DNA of 17,814 nucleotides from Pseudomonadota bacterium (GTDB lineage Bacteria; Pseudomonadota; Alphaproteobacteria; Reyranellales; Reyranellaceae): positions 1 through 17,814 of the forward strand of contig JAEWIV010000251.1 in the NCBI GenBank assembly GCA_023386865.1, given 5' to 3'. Of this stretch, positions 1 to 8,304 are shown one piece after another. A program made the translations under genes and the position numbers. Positions within the stretch are counted from its first letter, which is position 1; each line of letters begins with the position of its first letter. The notes below the pieces were generated by a model. It made no database searches. It was not told the origin of the DNA and saw only the letters and a list, made by a program, of their open reading frames with translations.

Positions 1-924
1 CCTCAGGCTGTCCCAGGCGCCCTCGGCGACGGCGGTGATCTCCGGCCGCGCCAGCATGTCGCGCTTCAGGCTCTCGGCGCGCCGCGCGAATGCAGCCGAG
101 CTGCGCAGGCGCTCGATGAAGCCTGTCACGAAACTGTCGAACTCGCCGCGCAGCGGATGCTCGGGATTGGCTCGTGCATCCTGGATGAAGGCGCTGGTCG
201 AGGCGACGATCTTGCGCAGCAGGTAGGCATCGGCGCGGTAGAGGTTGAACAGCGCCGGCAGCTCCTGACGGATCTTCTCGCGCAAGGCGGCCAGCGTTTC
301 CTCGTTGGTCAGCACCTTCTCCAGCGCCGCCAACAGCTCGTCGAGCAGGCGCTGGTGGCGGCCCTTTTCGGTCACGGCGCTCAGGAGGCCCGCCGCCAGC
401 GGCGCCAGCTCGACCCGCTCCAGCTCCGTCATGATGCGCCGGCCGATGAAGCCCTTGAGACCCGACTGCTCGATGGCGCTGAGCGATTGCGGCAGCAGCT
501 GCAGCACGAAGCCCGCCAGCGCGGCGCTACGCTCGCGATCGGACAGCCACTCGGCGATCAGGGCGGCGAAGTCGACCTCGCGCAGCCGCGCCTCGACCGG
601 CTCGGGCGCCAGGAAGTTGGTCTCGATGAACTCGCCCAGCGTGTCGGCGATGCGCAGGTGATTGCGCGGGATGATCGCCGTGTGCGGGATCGGCAGGCCG
701 AGCGGCCGGCGGAACAGGGCGACCACGGCATACCAGTCGGCCAGCCCGCCGACGGTCGCCGCCGCGGCGAAGGCCGCGACGTAACCCCAGGCCCAGTGCG
801 TCGGCTCGAAATGGCGTGCCACGATGAACAGCGCCGCCGTGAACACCAGCAGCACGGTCGCCGCGGCCTTGATGCGGCGCAGATCACGGGCACGTTCCTG
901 GTCGCGGTTCAGCTGCTTGCCCAC
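1..924 (-). CDS. DUF445 (YjiN-like) membrane protein, C-terminus cut by window edge
   Basis: Read on the minus strand, this frame is open from a GTG at 924 to the left edge, giving about 308 residues; family members are usually about 400, so the C-terminus is missing. Residues 20-37 form a hydrophobic membrane segment. The stretch at about 59-88 contains GGLADWYAVVALFRRP followed by GLPIPHTAIIPRN, the N-terminal signature of the DUF445/YjiN family. The rest is charged and helix-rich, as in that family. The GTG start overlaps the P450 end (909) by 16 nt, so the two are probably co-transcribed and coupled. I see no ATG close by, and the exact start is uncertain. The family's biochemical function is unknown; it is an inner-membrane protein with a large helical soluble part. 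Confidence 0.85.
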   Translation of the reverse strand, partial: MGKQLNRDQERARDLRRIKAAATVLLVFTAALFIVARHFEPTHWAWGYVAAFAAAATVGGLADWYAVVALFRRPLGLPIPHTAIIPRNHLRIADTLGEFIETNFLAPEPVEARLREVDFAALIAEWLSDRERSAALAGFVLQLLPQSLSAIEQSGLKGFIGRRIMTELERVELAPLAAGLLSAVTEKGRHQRLLDELLAALEKVLTNEETLAALREKIRQELPALFNLYRADAYLLRKIVASTSAFIQDARANPEHPLRGEFDSFVTGFIERLRSSAAFARRAESLKRDMLARPEITAVAEGAWDSLR

Positions 925-3900
925 ACGTCCAGCACGTAGCGATTGTCGGCCGCGAGTCGCGCGACGAAGGCGTCGTCGTACATCGCCGCCAACGCGCGCT
1001 TGACGTCGGGCTCCATGCGCCCGCCGTCGCCGCAGACATAGACGATGGCGCCTTGCTCGATCAGCGCGCGCACCCGCTCGGCCTCGGCCTTCAGGAGGTC
1101 CTGCACGTAGATCTTCTTTCCGTCGTGGCGGGAGAAGGCGACATGCAGGTCAACGATGCCGGCCGCCGCCTGTTCCTCGAGCTCCTCGCCGTAGATGAAG
1201 TCCTGCGCCGGATGCCGGCAGCCGAAGAACAGCATCGCCGGTCCCAGCGTTCGCCCTTGCGCCTTGAGCGCCGCGCGCTCGCGCAGGAAGCCGCGGAACG
1301 GCGCCAGGCCCGTGCCCGGCCCGATCATGACGATCGGCGCCGCCGGATCGACCGGCAGCCGGAAGCCCGCCTTGGTCTCCTTGACGAAGGCCTGCACCGT
1401 GGCCCCGGCCGCCTGCCGCGACAGGTGATTGGAGCAGACGCCGTGATAGACGCCGCTGCCCGAACGAGCCGGCCCCTCGACCACGGCCACGGTGATCGAG
1501 CAGCGATTGCCGTCGGCCATGGGCGAGGACGAGATCGAGTAGTAGCGAGGGGTCATCAGCGGCAGCATCTCGAGGAACACGGCGAACGGCAGCTCGCAGG
1601 CCGGATGCTCTTCGAGGAGGTCCAGCACGGACTTCCGCCTGGCCAGGATCTCTCCGCGGAACCGCTCCTCGTCGAGCAGCGCCTCTAGCTTGGGCCGCGT
1701 GAAGGGGCAGCGGGTGTGCTGCGCCATGGCCTGGATCTGCTTGCGCGTCGCCGGATGCTGCAGCTCGACGAAGTCCGACATCAGGCGATGGACGGCGATC
1801 GCCTCGCCGACCGGCAGGTTGGCCCGCCGCCCTTCGGCCGCGGCCAGCATGACATGGGCGCCCGGCGCGAAGCCAAAGCGACGTAGCGCGCGCTCGACCA
1901 GCGCCGCGGCGTTCTGCGGCACGATGCTGAGATGGTCGCCGGCACGATAGCTGACGCCGTCGGGCAGCAGGACCTCGATGTGGCGCGTGCTGCGGCCCGA
2001 GGAAGCCGGGTTCTGCAGCTCGCGGTTGGCCAACACCCGCATCGGCAGCGCGCCGGCGCCGCCGATGATGGGATTGGCCGGCGGCCTGTCGACCGACTGC
2101 ACCTGGTAAAGCGGCTCCTGCGCCGCGCCCGTGTCGGTCTCGAGCGTCACGCCGAGCTTGTCGGCCAGCGTCGGCAGCAGCGCCTCGTTCCAGTTCTCGA
2201 AATGGCCGTCGAGGTCCTCCTTGGCATCACCCTCGCCGCGCGCATAAAGACGCTCCGCTCCCTTGGCGGAGAGCAGCTCGTCGATCTCGCGCGGGATCGC
2301 CTGATAGGTCGATGCCCAGTCGCGGTTGCCGCAGCCGAACACGGTGTAGCGCACGCCCGTCAGCGAGCCGGGTGCCGCCTCGCGCAGGCGCTCGAGAAAG
2401 GCGCCGGCATTGTCGGGCGGCGCGCCGTTGTAGGAGGCGCAGACGATGGCCACGGCGCCCTCCGTCGGCAGCTTGCCGGCGTGGTCGTCGAGGCCGCCCA
2501 GTGTCGTTTCGAAGCCCTGAGCTTCGCCCGAGTCGGCGATCGAGCGCGCCAGCTCCTCGGCGGTGCCCATGTTGGAGCCGAACAGCACGGTGAGCCTGGT
2601 GCCGTGGCTCTTGGCGGCCTTCTTCGGTGTCGCCTTCCTGGGCGCCGGCCGCGCGGCGACGCTCACGCCCGATCCGCGCACGACGTCAGGGCGCAGCTTC
2701 ACGCGCATCATCAGGCCTTCGGGCTTGATGGTGAGCGATTCCTTGATCTTGAGCTGATAGCGCGTGTGGTCGACCAGGCGGAAGCGCTGCAGGATCAAGC
2801 CAAGCACCAAGGTCGCCTCGGTCATGGCGAATTGGCGGCCGATGCAGGCGCGCTGGCCGTTGCCGAACGGTTTGAAGGCATGCGTCGGCATCCTGGCCTC
2901 GCGCTCGGGCGCGAAGTTCTCGGGATCGAACACTTCCGCGCGCGGGCCCCAGACCGACTGGTCGCGATGCAGCATCGCCGTCAGCACGGTGACGAAGGTG
3001 CGTTTGCGCAGCTTGTATTTCCCGCCGATCGTCTCGTTCTGGTACGGGTAGAGGCCGAAAGCCGGCGCGGTCGGCCAGAGCCGCAGCGACTCCTTCAGGA
3101 TCTGCCCGATATAGACGAGCTGGTTGACCTGATGCGCCGTCGGCCTGGCATTGACGTCGCGGCCCAGCACGCGGTCGACCTCCTCGTAGGCCTTCTGGAT
3201 CACGTGCGGATTGTTCAGCAGGAAGTAGATCGCGAAGGACAGCATCCCGCTCGTGGTCTCGTGACCCGCGATCAGGAAGGTGTTCATCTGGTAGCGGATG
3301 TTGACGTCGTCCAGCCGCTCGCCGCTCTGCCGGTCGACGCCGCTCAGCATGTAGCCCAGCAGGTCGGGCTTGCTCTGGTCGTCGGCCGGCACCTCGCGGC
3401 GCTCGCGGATGATGCGGTCGGCGATGCCGTTCATGAAGCCGACATCCTGCTCGAGCTTCTTGCGGCTCTTGCGCTGGGTGATGTCCTCGAGCGGCAGGCC
3501 GCGCATCTTCATCACGGCTTCGAGCGCGCGCACCAGCGATTCGACGTAGGGGTGGTTGTCACTGCGGTAGAACGAGTTGAAGCGGTAGTTGAAGCCGCAC
3601 AGGCCGATCGTGTCGAGGGTTAGCGCGGTCATGTCGCGCACCACGTCGATCTCCTCGTCGGCGTTCAGCCGCTCCCACTTGGTGACGAGCTGCTCGGCGA
3701 TGTCGAGCATGCCCTCGTGGTAGGTCTGCATCATGCGATGGGCGAAGGTCGGCAGCAGGATGTTGTGCGCCTTCTGCCAGTTGGGCTCCTGCGTCTCGGC
3801 GGTGAACAGCGCGTCGCCGCCCAGCATGCGGACGCGGCGCAGCGAGCCGCGCACCGCCTTGTCGAAGCGCTTCTCGTCGCACAGCTCGGCCACCAGCTCG

Positions 3901-4076
3901 GCGCCCGACACCACGACCAGCGGCGTGCCCATCATGTCGAGCCAGAAGATCGGCCCCTGCTCGCGGGCGATCCGCATGAGGTCCTGGATCGGTGCATCCC
4001 CATCCACGGTGAGCATGTTGCCGAGCACCGGCGTGCGCGGCGGATGGGGAATCGGATGCAGCTTGTTGCGCGCCAT
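909..4076 (-). CDS. Self-sufficient cytochrome P450/NADPH-P450 reductase (CYP102, P450 BM3-like)
   Basis: A 1055-residue fusion of a heme monooxygenase with its diflavin reductase, close to the length of Bacillus P450 BM3. Heme domain, about 1-465: I-helix AGHETTSG at 270-277 (T274 matches BM3 T268), K-helix ExxR in KESLR around 329-332, heme loop FGNGQRACIG at 404-413 with ligand C411, and F91 equivalent to BM3 F87. A Pro/Ala/Lys-rich linker spans about 466-492. The flavodoxin/FMN domain begins at LFGSNMGTAEE (498-508). The FAD/NADPH domain has RYYSISSSP (844-852), GPGTGLAPFRGF (919-930) and CGDG (1015-1018), with a terminal Trp at 1052. Family role: NADPH- and O2-dependent hydroxylation or epoxidation, typically of fatty acids, in the cytosol. 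The residues matching BM3 R47 and Y51 are T51 and V55, so the usual carboxylate anchor is absent. The start has a GGGAGG about 12 nt upstream. Confidence 0.97.
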   Translation of the reverse strand: MARNKLHPIPHPPRTPVLGNMLTVDGDAPIQDLMRIAREQGPIFWLDMMGTPLVVVSGAELVAELCDEKRFDKAVRGSLRRVRMLGGDALFTAETQEPNWQKAHNILLPTFAHRMMQTYHEGMLDIAEQLVTKWERLNADEEIDVVRDMTALTLDTIGLCGFNYRFNSFYRSDNHPYVESLVRALEAVMKMRGLPLEDITQRKSRKKLEQDVGFMNGIADRIIRERREVPADDQSKPDLLGYMLSGVDRQSGERLDDVNIRYQMNTFLIAGHETTSGMLSFAIYFLLNNPHVIQKAYEEVDRVLGRDVNARPTAHQVNQLVYIGQILKESLRLWPTAPAFGLYPYQNETIGGKYKLRKRTFVTVLTAMLHRDQSVWGPRAEVFDPENFAPEREARMPTHAFKPFGNGQRACIGRQFAMTEATLVLGLILQRFRLVDHTRYQLKIKESLTIKPEGLMMRVKLRPDVVRGSGVSVAARPAPRKATPKKAAKSHGTRLTVLFGSNMGTAEELARSIADSGEAQGFETTLGGLDDHAGKLPTEGAVAIVCASYNGAPPDNAGAFLERLREAAPGSLTGVRYTVFGCGNRDWASTYQAIPREIDELLSAKGAERLYARGEGDAKEDLDGHFENWNEALLPTLADKLGVTLETDTGAAQEPLYQVQSVDRPPANPIIGGAGALPMRVLANRELQNPASSGRSTRHIEVLLPDGVSYRAGDHLSIVPQNAAALVERALRRFGFAPGAHVMLAAAEGRRANLPVGEAIAVHRLMSDFVELQHPATRKQIQAMAQHTRCPFTRPKLEALLDEERFRGEILARRKSVLDLLEEHPACELPFAVFLEMLPLMTPRYYSISSSPMADGNRCSITVAVVEGPARSGSGVYHGVCSNHLSRQAAGATVQAFVKETKAGFRLPVDPAAPIVMIGPGTGLAPFRGFLRERAALKAQGRTLGPAMLFFGCRHPAQDFIYGEELEEQAAAGIVDLHVAFSRHDGKKIYVQDLLKAEAERVRALIEQGAIVYVCGDGGRMEPDVKRALAAMYDDAFVARLAADNRYVLDVWASS

Positions 4077-4191
4077 TGGGCCGACGGTCCTCCCGGTCTC
4101 GTGGCCATATTGCCCCGCCGGGTTGCGGGGCGAAACACTCCCGTTGGCGTTCTGGCGTATAGTCCGTCGTCACATCACGCAGGAGGAAACA
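4077..4191. promoter_or_regulatory. Divergent intergenic region with hairpin between P450 and dehydrogenase
   Basis: These 115 bases must carry the promoters of both divergent genes. They contain a perfect 7-bp inverted repeat, GCCCCGC at 4112-4118 and GCGGGGC at 4125-4131 with a 6-nt spacer, extendable by one G-T and one T-A pair. A TATAGT at 4158-4163 could be a -10 for the plus-strand gene, but I see no convincing -35 at the right distance. A strong Shine-Dalgarno, AGGAGG at 4181-4186, sits 5 nt before the GTG start at 4192. The hairpin could be an operator or an mRNA leader element of the P450; its role is not shown by the sequence. Confidence 0.5.
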
Positions 4192-5079
4192 GTGAAGGTG
4201 GGATTCATCGGCGTCGGCAACATGGGCGGCCCCATGTGCCGCAACATCGTCAAGCGCAGCAACCACCAGGTGACGGTGTTCGACCTCAATGCCGCGGCGG
4301 TGAAGACCTGCACCGACCTGGGCGCGACGGCCGCCAGGTCCATCGCCGAGGTCACCAGGGGCGCCGACGTGGTGATGACCTCGCTGCCCATGCCGAGGGA
4401 CGTCGAAGCGGTGACCCTGGGCGACGGCGGCATCCTGGCCAACATCGCCCAGGGCCAGACCTACATCGACCTCAGCACCAATGCCCCGGCGATGGTGAAG
4501 AAGATCGGCGCCGCCATGGCCGCCAAGGGCATCGCCATGCTCGACGCGCCGGTGAGCGGCGGAACGGTCGGCGCCGAGGCCGCCACGATCGCCATCATGG
4601 TGGGCGGCGACAAGAAGGTGTTCGACGACGCCTTGCCGGTGCTGCAGTCGTTCAGCGCCAACGTCATCCACATGGGCGAGCTCGGCACCGGCACGGTGGC
4701 CAAGCTGGTCAACAACATGCTCGCCTTCTGCAACGCCGCGGCCGCGGCCGAAGGCCTGATGCTGGGCGTGAGCGCCGGGCTCGATCCCACGAAGCTGATC
4801 CAGGTGGTGTCCAACTCCAGCGGCAACTCTAATTCCTTCAGGAGCCTGTCCGAGCGCGCGCTGAGCGGCGACTTCAAGGCGAGCTTCGCCCTCGACCTCG
4901 CCTACAAGGACCTTCATCTCGCGCTCGAACTCGGCGACGAGCTCGGCGTGCCGCTGCCGCAGGGCTCCTCGACCCACAACCTGCAGCGCCTGGCGCGCGG
5001 CATGAAGCTGGGCTCGAGCGACAGCTCGTCGATCCTGCGCGTCTACGAAACGGCGCTGGGCCGCACGGTCAAGCCGTGA
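4192..5079 (+). CDS. 3-hydroxyisobutyrate dehydrogenase-family NAD(P)-dependent oxidoreductase
   Basis: A 295-residue beta-hydroxyacid dehydrogenase of normal family length. Its N-terminal Rossmann motif GFIGVGNMGGPM (4-15) binds the nucleotide. The acidic D31 at the end of the second strand suggests NAD+ rather than NADP+ (inference). The substrate-binding signature is DAPVSGGTVGAE (118-129), and the catalytic lysine is K171 in KLVNN, with a conserved KD pair at 239-240. The GTG start is chosen because AGGAGG lies 5 nt upstream and the protein begins exactly at the Rossmann strand; the frame stays open upstream but without family similarity. Substrate cannot be assigned: relatives oxidise 3-hydroxyisobutyrate, tartronate semialdehyde or related acids. 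It is divergent from the P450 and 10 bases ahead of the phosphatase gene. Confidence 0.93.
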   Translation: MKVGFIGVGNMGGPMCRNIVKRSNHQVTVFDLNAAAVKTCTDLGATAARSIAEVTRGADVVMTSLPMPRDVEAVTLGDGGILANIAQGQTYIDLSTNAPAMVKKIGAAMAAKGIAMLDAPVSGGTVGAEAATIAIMVGGDKKVFDDALPVLQSFSANVIHMGELGTGTVAKLVNNMLAFCNAAAAAEGLMLGVSAGLDPTKLIQVVSNSSGNSNSFRSLSERALSGDFKASFALDLAYKDLHLALELGDELGVPLPQGSSTHNLQRLARGMKLGSSDSSSILRVYETALGRTVKP

Positions 5080-5089
5080 CCTTCGGGTC

Positions 5090-5662
5090 ATGACGACGGC
5101 CCTCCCGATCGCGCGCCGCAGCCTGTGCGCGTTGCTCGGGCTGCCGATCGCCTTCGGCGCCGCCGCCGGCGATCCGTTGTCGGCCCTGCGCAGCCCCGGC
5201 CATCTCGCCATGATCCGTCATGCCTCGGCTCCCGGCGTGCTCGATCCGTCGGGCTTCCGGCTCGACGACTGCTCGACGCAGCGCAACCTCTCGGCCGGCG
5301 GCCGGGCCCAGGCGGCCCGCATGGGCGACCTCCTGCGCGCCGTCGACGTCGCGTCGGCGCACGTCTATTCGAGCCCGTGGTGCCGCTGCCTCGATACGGC
5401 GACGCTCATGAAGCTGGGCGAGGTGACGCAACAGCCGTTGCTGAGCTACTTCGGTCCGGCACCCGAACCACGGGCCCGTCAGCTCGAGGCTCTGCGCGCC
5501 TGGATCGGACGGCTCGAGCTCGCGCAGCCGACGTTGCTCGTCACGCACCAGGTCGTGATCTCGGGCATAGCCGAGACCGGCGCCGGCGACGGCGAGATCA
5601 TCGTCCTGCGGCGCGAAGCCGACGGCCGGCTCACCGTGCAGGGACGCCGGCGGACGGCGTAG
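5090..5662 (+). CDS. Exported histidine phosphatase-family protein
   Basis: A 190-residue protein with a hydrophobic N-terminal export signal (about 9-26, preceded by RR at 9-10, which might be Tat-like). The phosphatase core follows: MIRHA at 41-45 gives the phospho-accepting H44, the arginine R99 lies in SSPWCRCLDTA, and the second catalytic histidine is H153 in LVTHQ. A terminal GDGEIIVLR segment is typical of the branch. The first motif reads RHA instead of the more common RHG, as is usual in this exported subgroup. Predicted periplasmic; the substrate is unknown. It follows the dehydrogenase by 10 nt with no strong Shine-Dalgarno, so translation may depend on the upstream gene. Its stop codon directly abuts the stop codon of the convergent hydrolase. 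Confidence 0.88.
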   Translation: MTTALPIARRSLCALLGLPIAFGAAAGDPLSALRSPGHLAMIRHASAPGVLDPSGFRLDDCSTQRNLSAGGRAQAARMGDLLRAVDVASAHVYSSPWCRCLDTATLMKLGEVTQQPLLSYFGPAPEPRARQLEALRAWIGRLELAQPTLLVTHQVVISGIAETGAGDGEIIVLRREADGRLTVQGRRRTA

Positions 5663-6259
5663 TCAGGCGAGGTGCCGGGCGATCAGCGGCGCCACCTCGG
5701 CCGCATGCGTCTGCGCGACATCGTGGTTCCCGCCGGCGACGACGTGCAAGCGGGCACCGGCAATGCGCGCTTCAAGGTGCTTGCCGACGGCGACCGGGCT
5801 GATCGGATCGGCATCGCCCCACAAGAGCAACGTCGGGGCCGCGATCTTCTCCACCGGCTGCGGAGCGGCGGTCCGCGGCTCGAGGATCCAGGCTGCCGCG
5901 TTCGGGAACGACCGGCGATAAGCCGGTCGCCAATCCGACGCGCCCAGTCCCACCATGTCGACGCCGCCCGACGTCACCGCGAGCACCAGACCGCGCACCT
6001 TCTGCGGATGCTCGATCGCCAGCCGCGCGGCTATCACGCCGCCCATCGACTGCGCGACCAGGTCGACCGGACCGTCCATCTCGGCCAGGACCATGCGCAC
6101 CAGATCGTCGATGCCCTTGATCGCCGGATCATGCGGCTGGTTGCCGAGCCCCGGCCAGCCAAAATAGTGCCTGGGCCGGTCGGGCGGCAGCAGAGCGCCA
6201 ACTGGCCGCCAGAAATCCGGCGAAGCCCCCGAGCCAGGCAGGAACAGGATCTTCGTCAT
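5663..6259 (-). CDS. Alpha/beta hydrolase
   Basis: A 198-residue single-domain alpha/beta hydrolase. The first strand and oxyanion region read ILFLPGSGA (4-12). The nucleophile elbow is AQSMGG with S71. The acid lies in LLWGDADPIS (D149 or D151), and the histidine is H179 in GGNHD. The ATG at 6259 is chosen because it gives the usual N-terminus and overlaps the stop of the upstream GST gene as ATGA, which implies translational coupling. Likely a cytosolic esterase or lyase acting on a small molecule; the substrate cannot be inferred. The 3' end touches the convergent phosphatase gene without any intervening base or terminator. Confidence 0.9.
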   Translation of the reverse strand: MTKILFLPGSGASPDFWRPVGALLPPDRPRHYFGWPGLGNQPHDPAIKGIDDLVRMVLAEMDGPVDLVAQSMGGVIAARLAIEHPQKVRGLVLAVTSGGVDMVGLGASDWRPAYRRSFPNAAAWILEPRTAAPQPVEKIAAPTLLLWGDADPISPVAVGKHLEARIAGARLHVVAGGNHDVAQTHAAEVAPLIARHLA

Positions 6260-6933
6260 GCGCTGAGCTTTGCCAGAAAGGCTGGAAGCTTGCGACCCTG
6301 GCCGATCAGGTAGCGCCCCATGGCACCGGCGACCCGCCGCACCGCCGGCCGTGTGCCCATGCGGTCGCGCCACGCCTGCAGCCTCGGATGGGCGTCGGTC
6401 AGCGGCGCGCCCATGCGCTCTCCGAAGATCTGCGCCATGTAGAAGGCGATGTCGGCGTAGGAATAGGTGCCGGCCAGCCATTCCTGTCCGGCGATGCTTT
6501 TCTCCATGCCGTCATAATAGGCATGGGCCGCGGCGCGCGCCTCGACGGCCGCCGGATCGTCGGGCGTGTTCTGCAGGCCCATCAGGCGGACGATCGGCGG
6601 AAAGTAGACCTCGTCCGACTTGTGCTCCAGCAGCCGCGCCCGTGCGCGAGCCTTGGCCTCCGCCGGCCACAGGGCAGGCTCGGGCCTGATCGTCTCGAAG
6701 TACTCGAAGATCTGCGTCGAATCGAAGATCTCGAGATCGCCGCCGGGGCCGTCATCGATCAGCACCGGCACCTGGCGCTTGGGATTGATGCGCAGCACCT
6801 CGGGATGCTTGGGCTGATACAGCGTCTTCATCTCGAACGGCACCATGACGAGCTCGAAGTCGATGCCCTTCTCATGGGCTGCGATCTCGGCCTTGGCGCC
6901 GAACATGCTGAGCGGTCCGGAATAGAGCTTCAT
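6256..6933 (-). CDS. Glutathione S-transferase family protein
   Basis: A 225-residue cytosolic GST. The N-terminal thioredoxin fold (1 to about 82) shows YSGPLSMFGAKAEI with candidate catalytic serines at 5 and 9, the cis-proline in QVPVLI (P56), and the glutathione gamma-glutamyl contact at D71-S72 in IFDSTQI. The helical C-terminal domain carries the N-capping motif SYADIAFYMA (158-167). Expected role: glutathione conjugation or glutathione-dependent isomerisation or lyase chemistry. It shares an ATGA overlap with the downstream hydrolase, so the pair is expressed together and may act on the same compound (inference). The 87 bases upstream separate it from the Nramp gene and may hold its own promoter, though I see no clear one and no strong Shine-Dalgarno. 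Confidence 0.92.
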   Translation of the reverse strand: MKLYSGPLSMFGAKAEIAAHEKGIDFELVMVPFEMKTLYQPKHPEVLRINPKRQVPVLIDDGPGGDLEIFDSTQIFEYFETIRPEPALWPAEAKARARARLLEHKSDEVYFPPIVRLMGLQNTPDDPAAVEARAAAHAYYDGMEKSIAGQEWLAGTYSYADIAFYMAQIFGERMGAPLTDAHPRLQAWRDRMGTRPAVRRVAGAMGRYLIGQGRKLPAFLAKLSA

Positions 6934-7020
6934 GCCAGAACGCTAGCACCGCACACCCGCTCTCGCGCGCGACCTAACCTAGACCTGCATGGCAACGTCT
7001 CTCATGCGGCCGGCAGGCCC

Positions 7021-8304
7021 TCACATCGTCGCGAACATCGCGACCGCGGCCGCCGTCATCACGGCTGTGGCGGCCCAGCCCAGCACGACCTGCCAGCGCT
7101 CGGCGACGAAGCGGCCCATCAGCTTGCGGCGGCTCGCCATGATCATCATCGCCGCCATGATCGGCACGACGATCACGCCGTTCACGACGGCGCTCCACAG
7201 CAGTGCCTTGATCGGATCGAGCGGCGTGAAGCCGAGGCCGACGCCGAGCAGGATGGCGAGGGCGATCACGACATAGAACGGCCGCGCCTCGTTGAGCGGC
7301 CGCTCCAGGCCGATGCGCCAGCCGCGCGCCTCGCCGACCGCGTAGGCCACCGATCCGGCCAGCACCGGAACGGCCAGCAGGCCGGTGCCGATCAGGCCCA
7401 GGCTGAACAGCAGGAAGGCCGCGTCGCCCGCGATCGGCCGCAGCGCCTCGGCTGCCTGTTCGGCGGTCTGGATGTCGGTCTGGCCGTTGGCGTGCAGCGT
7501 CACCGCCGTGGTCAGCATGATGAAGAAGGCGATCAGGTTCGAGATCGCCATGCCGACCCAGGTCTCCCAGCCGATACGGTTGAGCTCGCGCTGCGCCTGC
7601 TCGGGGTGGTACCGCAACGGCGCCGCTTCCGGATCGGCCTCCTCATCCTCGACTTCCTGCGAGCTTTGCCAGAAGAAGAGATACGGGCTGATGGTGGTGC
7701 CGAAGATCGCCACGACCAGCGTCAGCGCCTCTCCCGCGAGCTCGACCTTGGGCACCAAGGCGCCGGCGGCCACCGCCGACCAGTCGATCTTCACGGCGAA
7801 GACGACGCCGACATAGGCCAGCAGCGAGAAGGTGAACCATTTCAACAGGCCGACATAGCGATGGTATGGCAGGAACACGATCGCGAGCAGGGAAAACGCG
7901 GCAAAGCCCAGCGTGTAGAGGCGCCCGCTGCCTCCCAGCACCAGGTTGGCCGCGGCGCCCATGGCGGCGAGGTCGGCGCCGAGATTGATGGTGTTGGCCA
8001 CGAAGAGCAGGAGCACCAGCAGCGTGACGACGCTGCGCGGAAAGACCTTGACCATGTTGCCGGCGAGCCCGCGGCCGGTGACGCGGCCGATGCGGGCGCT
8101 GACCGACTGCACGGCCACCATCAGCGGCCAGGTGAGGACCACCGTCCACAGCAGGCCGAAGCCCGCCTGCGCACCCGCCTGCGAATAGGTGGCGATGCCG
8201 CTCGGATCGTCGTCCGCGGCGCCGGTGATGACGCCCGGCCCCAGCCGCTTGAACAGCGTCTCGAGGCTCCACCGCGAGCCGGGCCGGGATTGGGCGATGG
8301 TCAT
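7021..8304 (-). CDS. Nramp-related (SLC11 fold) divalent metal transporter with altered metal site
   Basis: A 427-residue polytopic inner-membrane protein of the Nramp family, recognised by GVITGAADDDPSG and ATYSQAGAQ in the first membrane helix and the conserved helices that follow. Aligned from memory with E. coli MntH, the helix-1 DPGN becomes D33-P-S-G36, and the helix-6 MPH becomes S206-P-Y208. Two canonical metal ligands (Asn, Met) are therefore replaced. This places it in an Nramp-related branch whose substrate may be Mg2+ or another hard cation rather than Mn2+ or Fe2+; that is inference. A cytosolic loop at about 216-240 is strongly acidic. The ATG at 8304 overlaps the upstream phosphoesterase stop as ATGA. 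It is the third gene of the nadE operon. Confidence 0.92.
   Translation of the reverse strand: MTIAQSRPGSRWSLETLFKRLGPGVITGAADDDPSGIATYSQAGAQAGFGLLWTVVLTWPLMVAVQSVSARIGRVTGRGLAGNMVKVFPRSVVTLLVLLLFVANTINLGADLAAMGAAANLVLGGSGRLYTLGFAAFSLLAIVFLPYHRYVGLLKWFTFSLLAYVGVVFAVKIDWSAVAAGALVPKVELAGEALTLVVAIFGTTISPYLFFWQSSQEVEDEEADPEAAPLRYHPEQAQRELNRIGWETWVGMAISNLIAFFIMLTTAVTLHANGQTDIQTAEQAAEALRPIAGDAAFLLFSLGLIGTGLLAVPVLAGSVAYAVGEARGWRIGLERPLNEARPFYVVIALAILLGVGLGFTPLDPIKALLWSAVVNGVIVVPIMAAMMIMASRRKLMGRFVAERWQVVLGWAATAVMTAAAVAMFATM

Noticed and set aside
1932..3623. A 563-codon open frame on the plus strand inside the P450 gene.
   Set aside because: It lies wholly antisense to a P450 with intact motifs, and its Arg/Ala/Gly/His-rich translation has no domain; GC-rich codon bias creates such frames.
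3559..5211. A 550-codon minus-strand open frame across the P450 start and the dehydrogenase.
   Set aside because: It runs antisense to the dehydrogenase and out of frame with the P450; the composition is that of a shadow frame.
6971..6986. Short tandem ACCTA ACCTA GACCT upstream of the GST gene.
   Set aside because: Only two exact 5-base units; too short to call a repeat or an operator.
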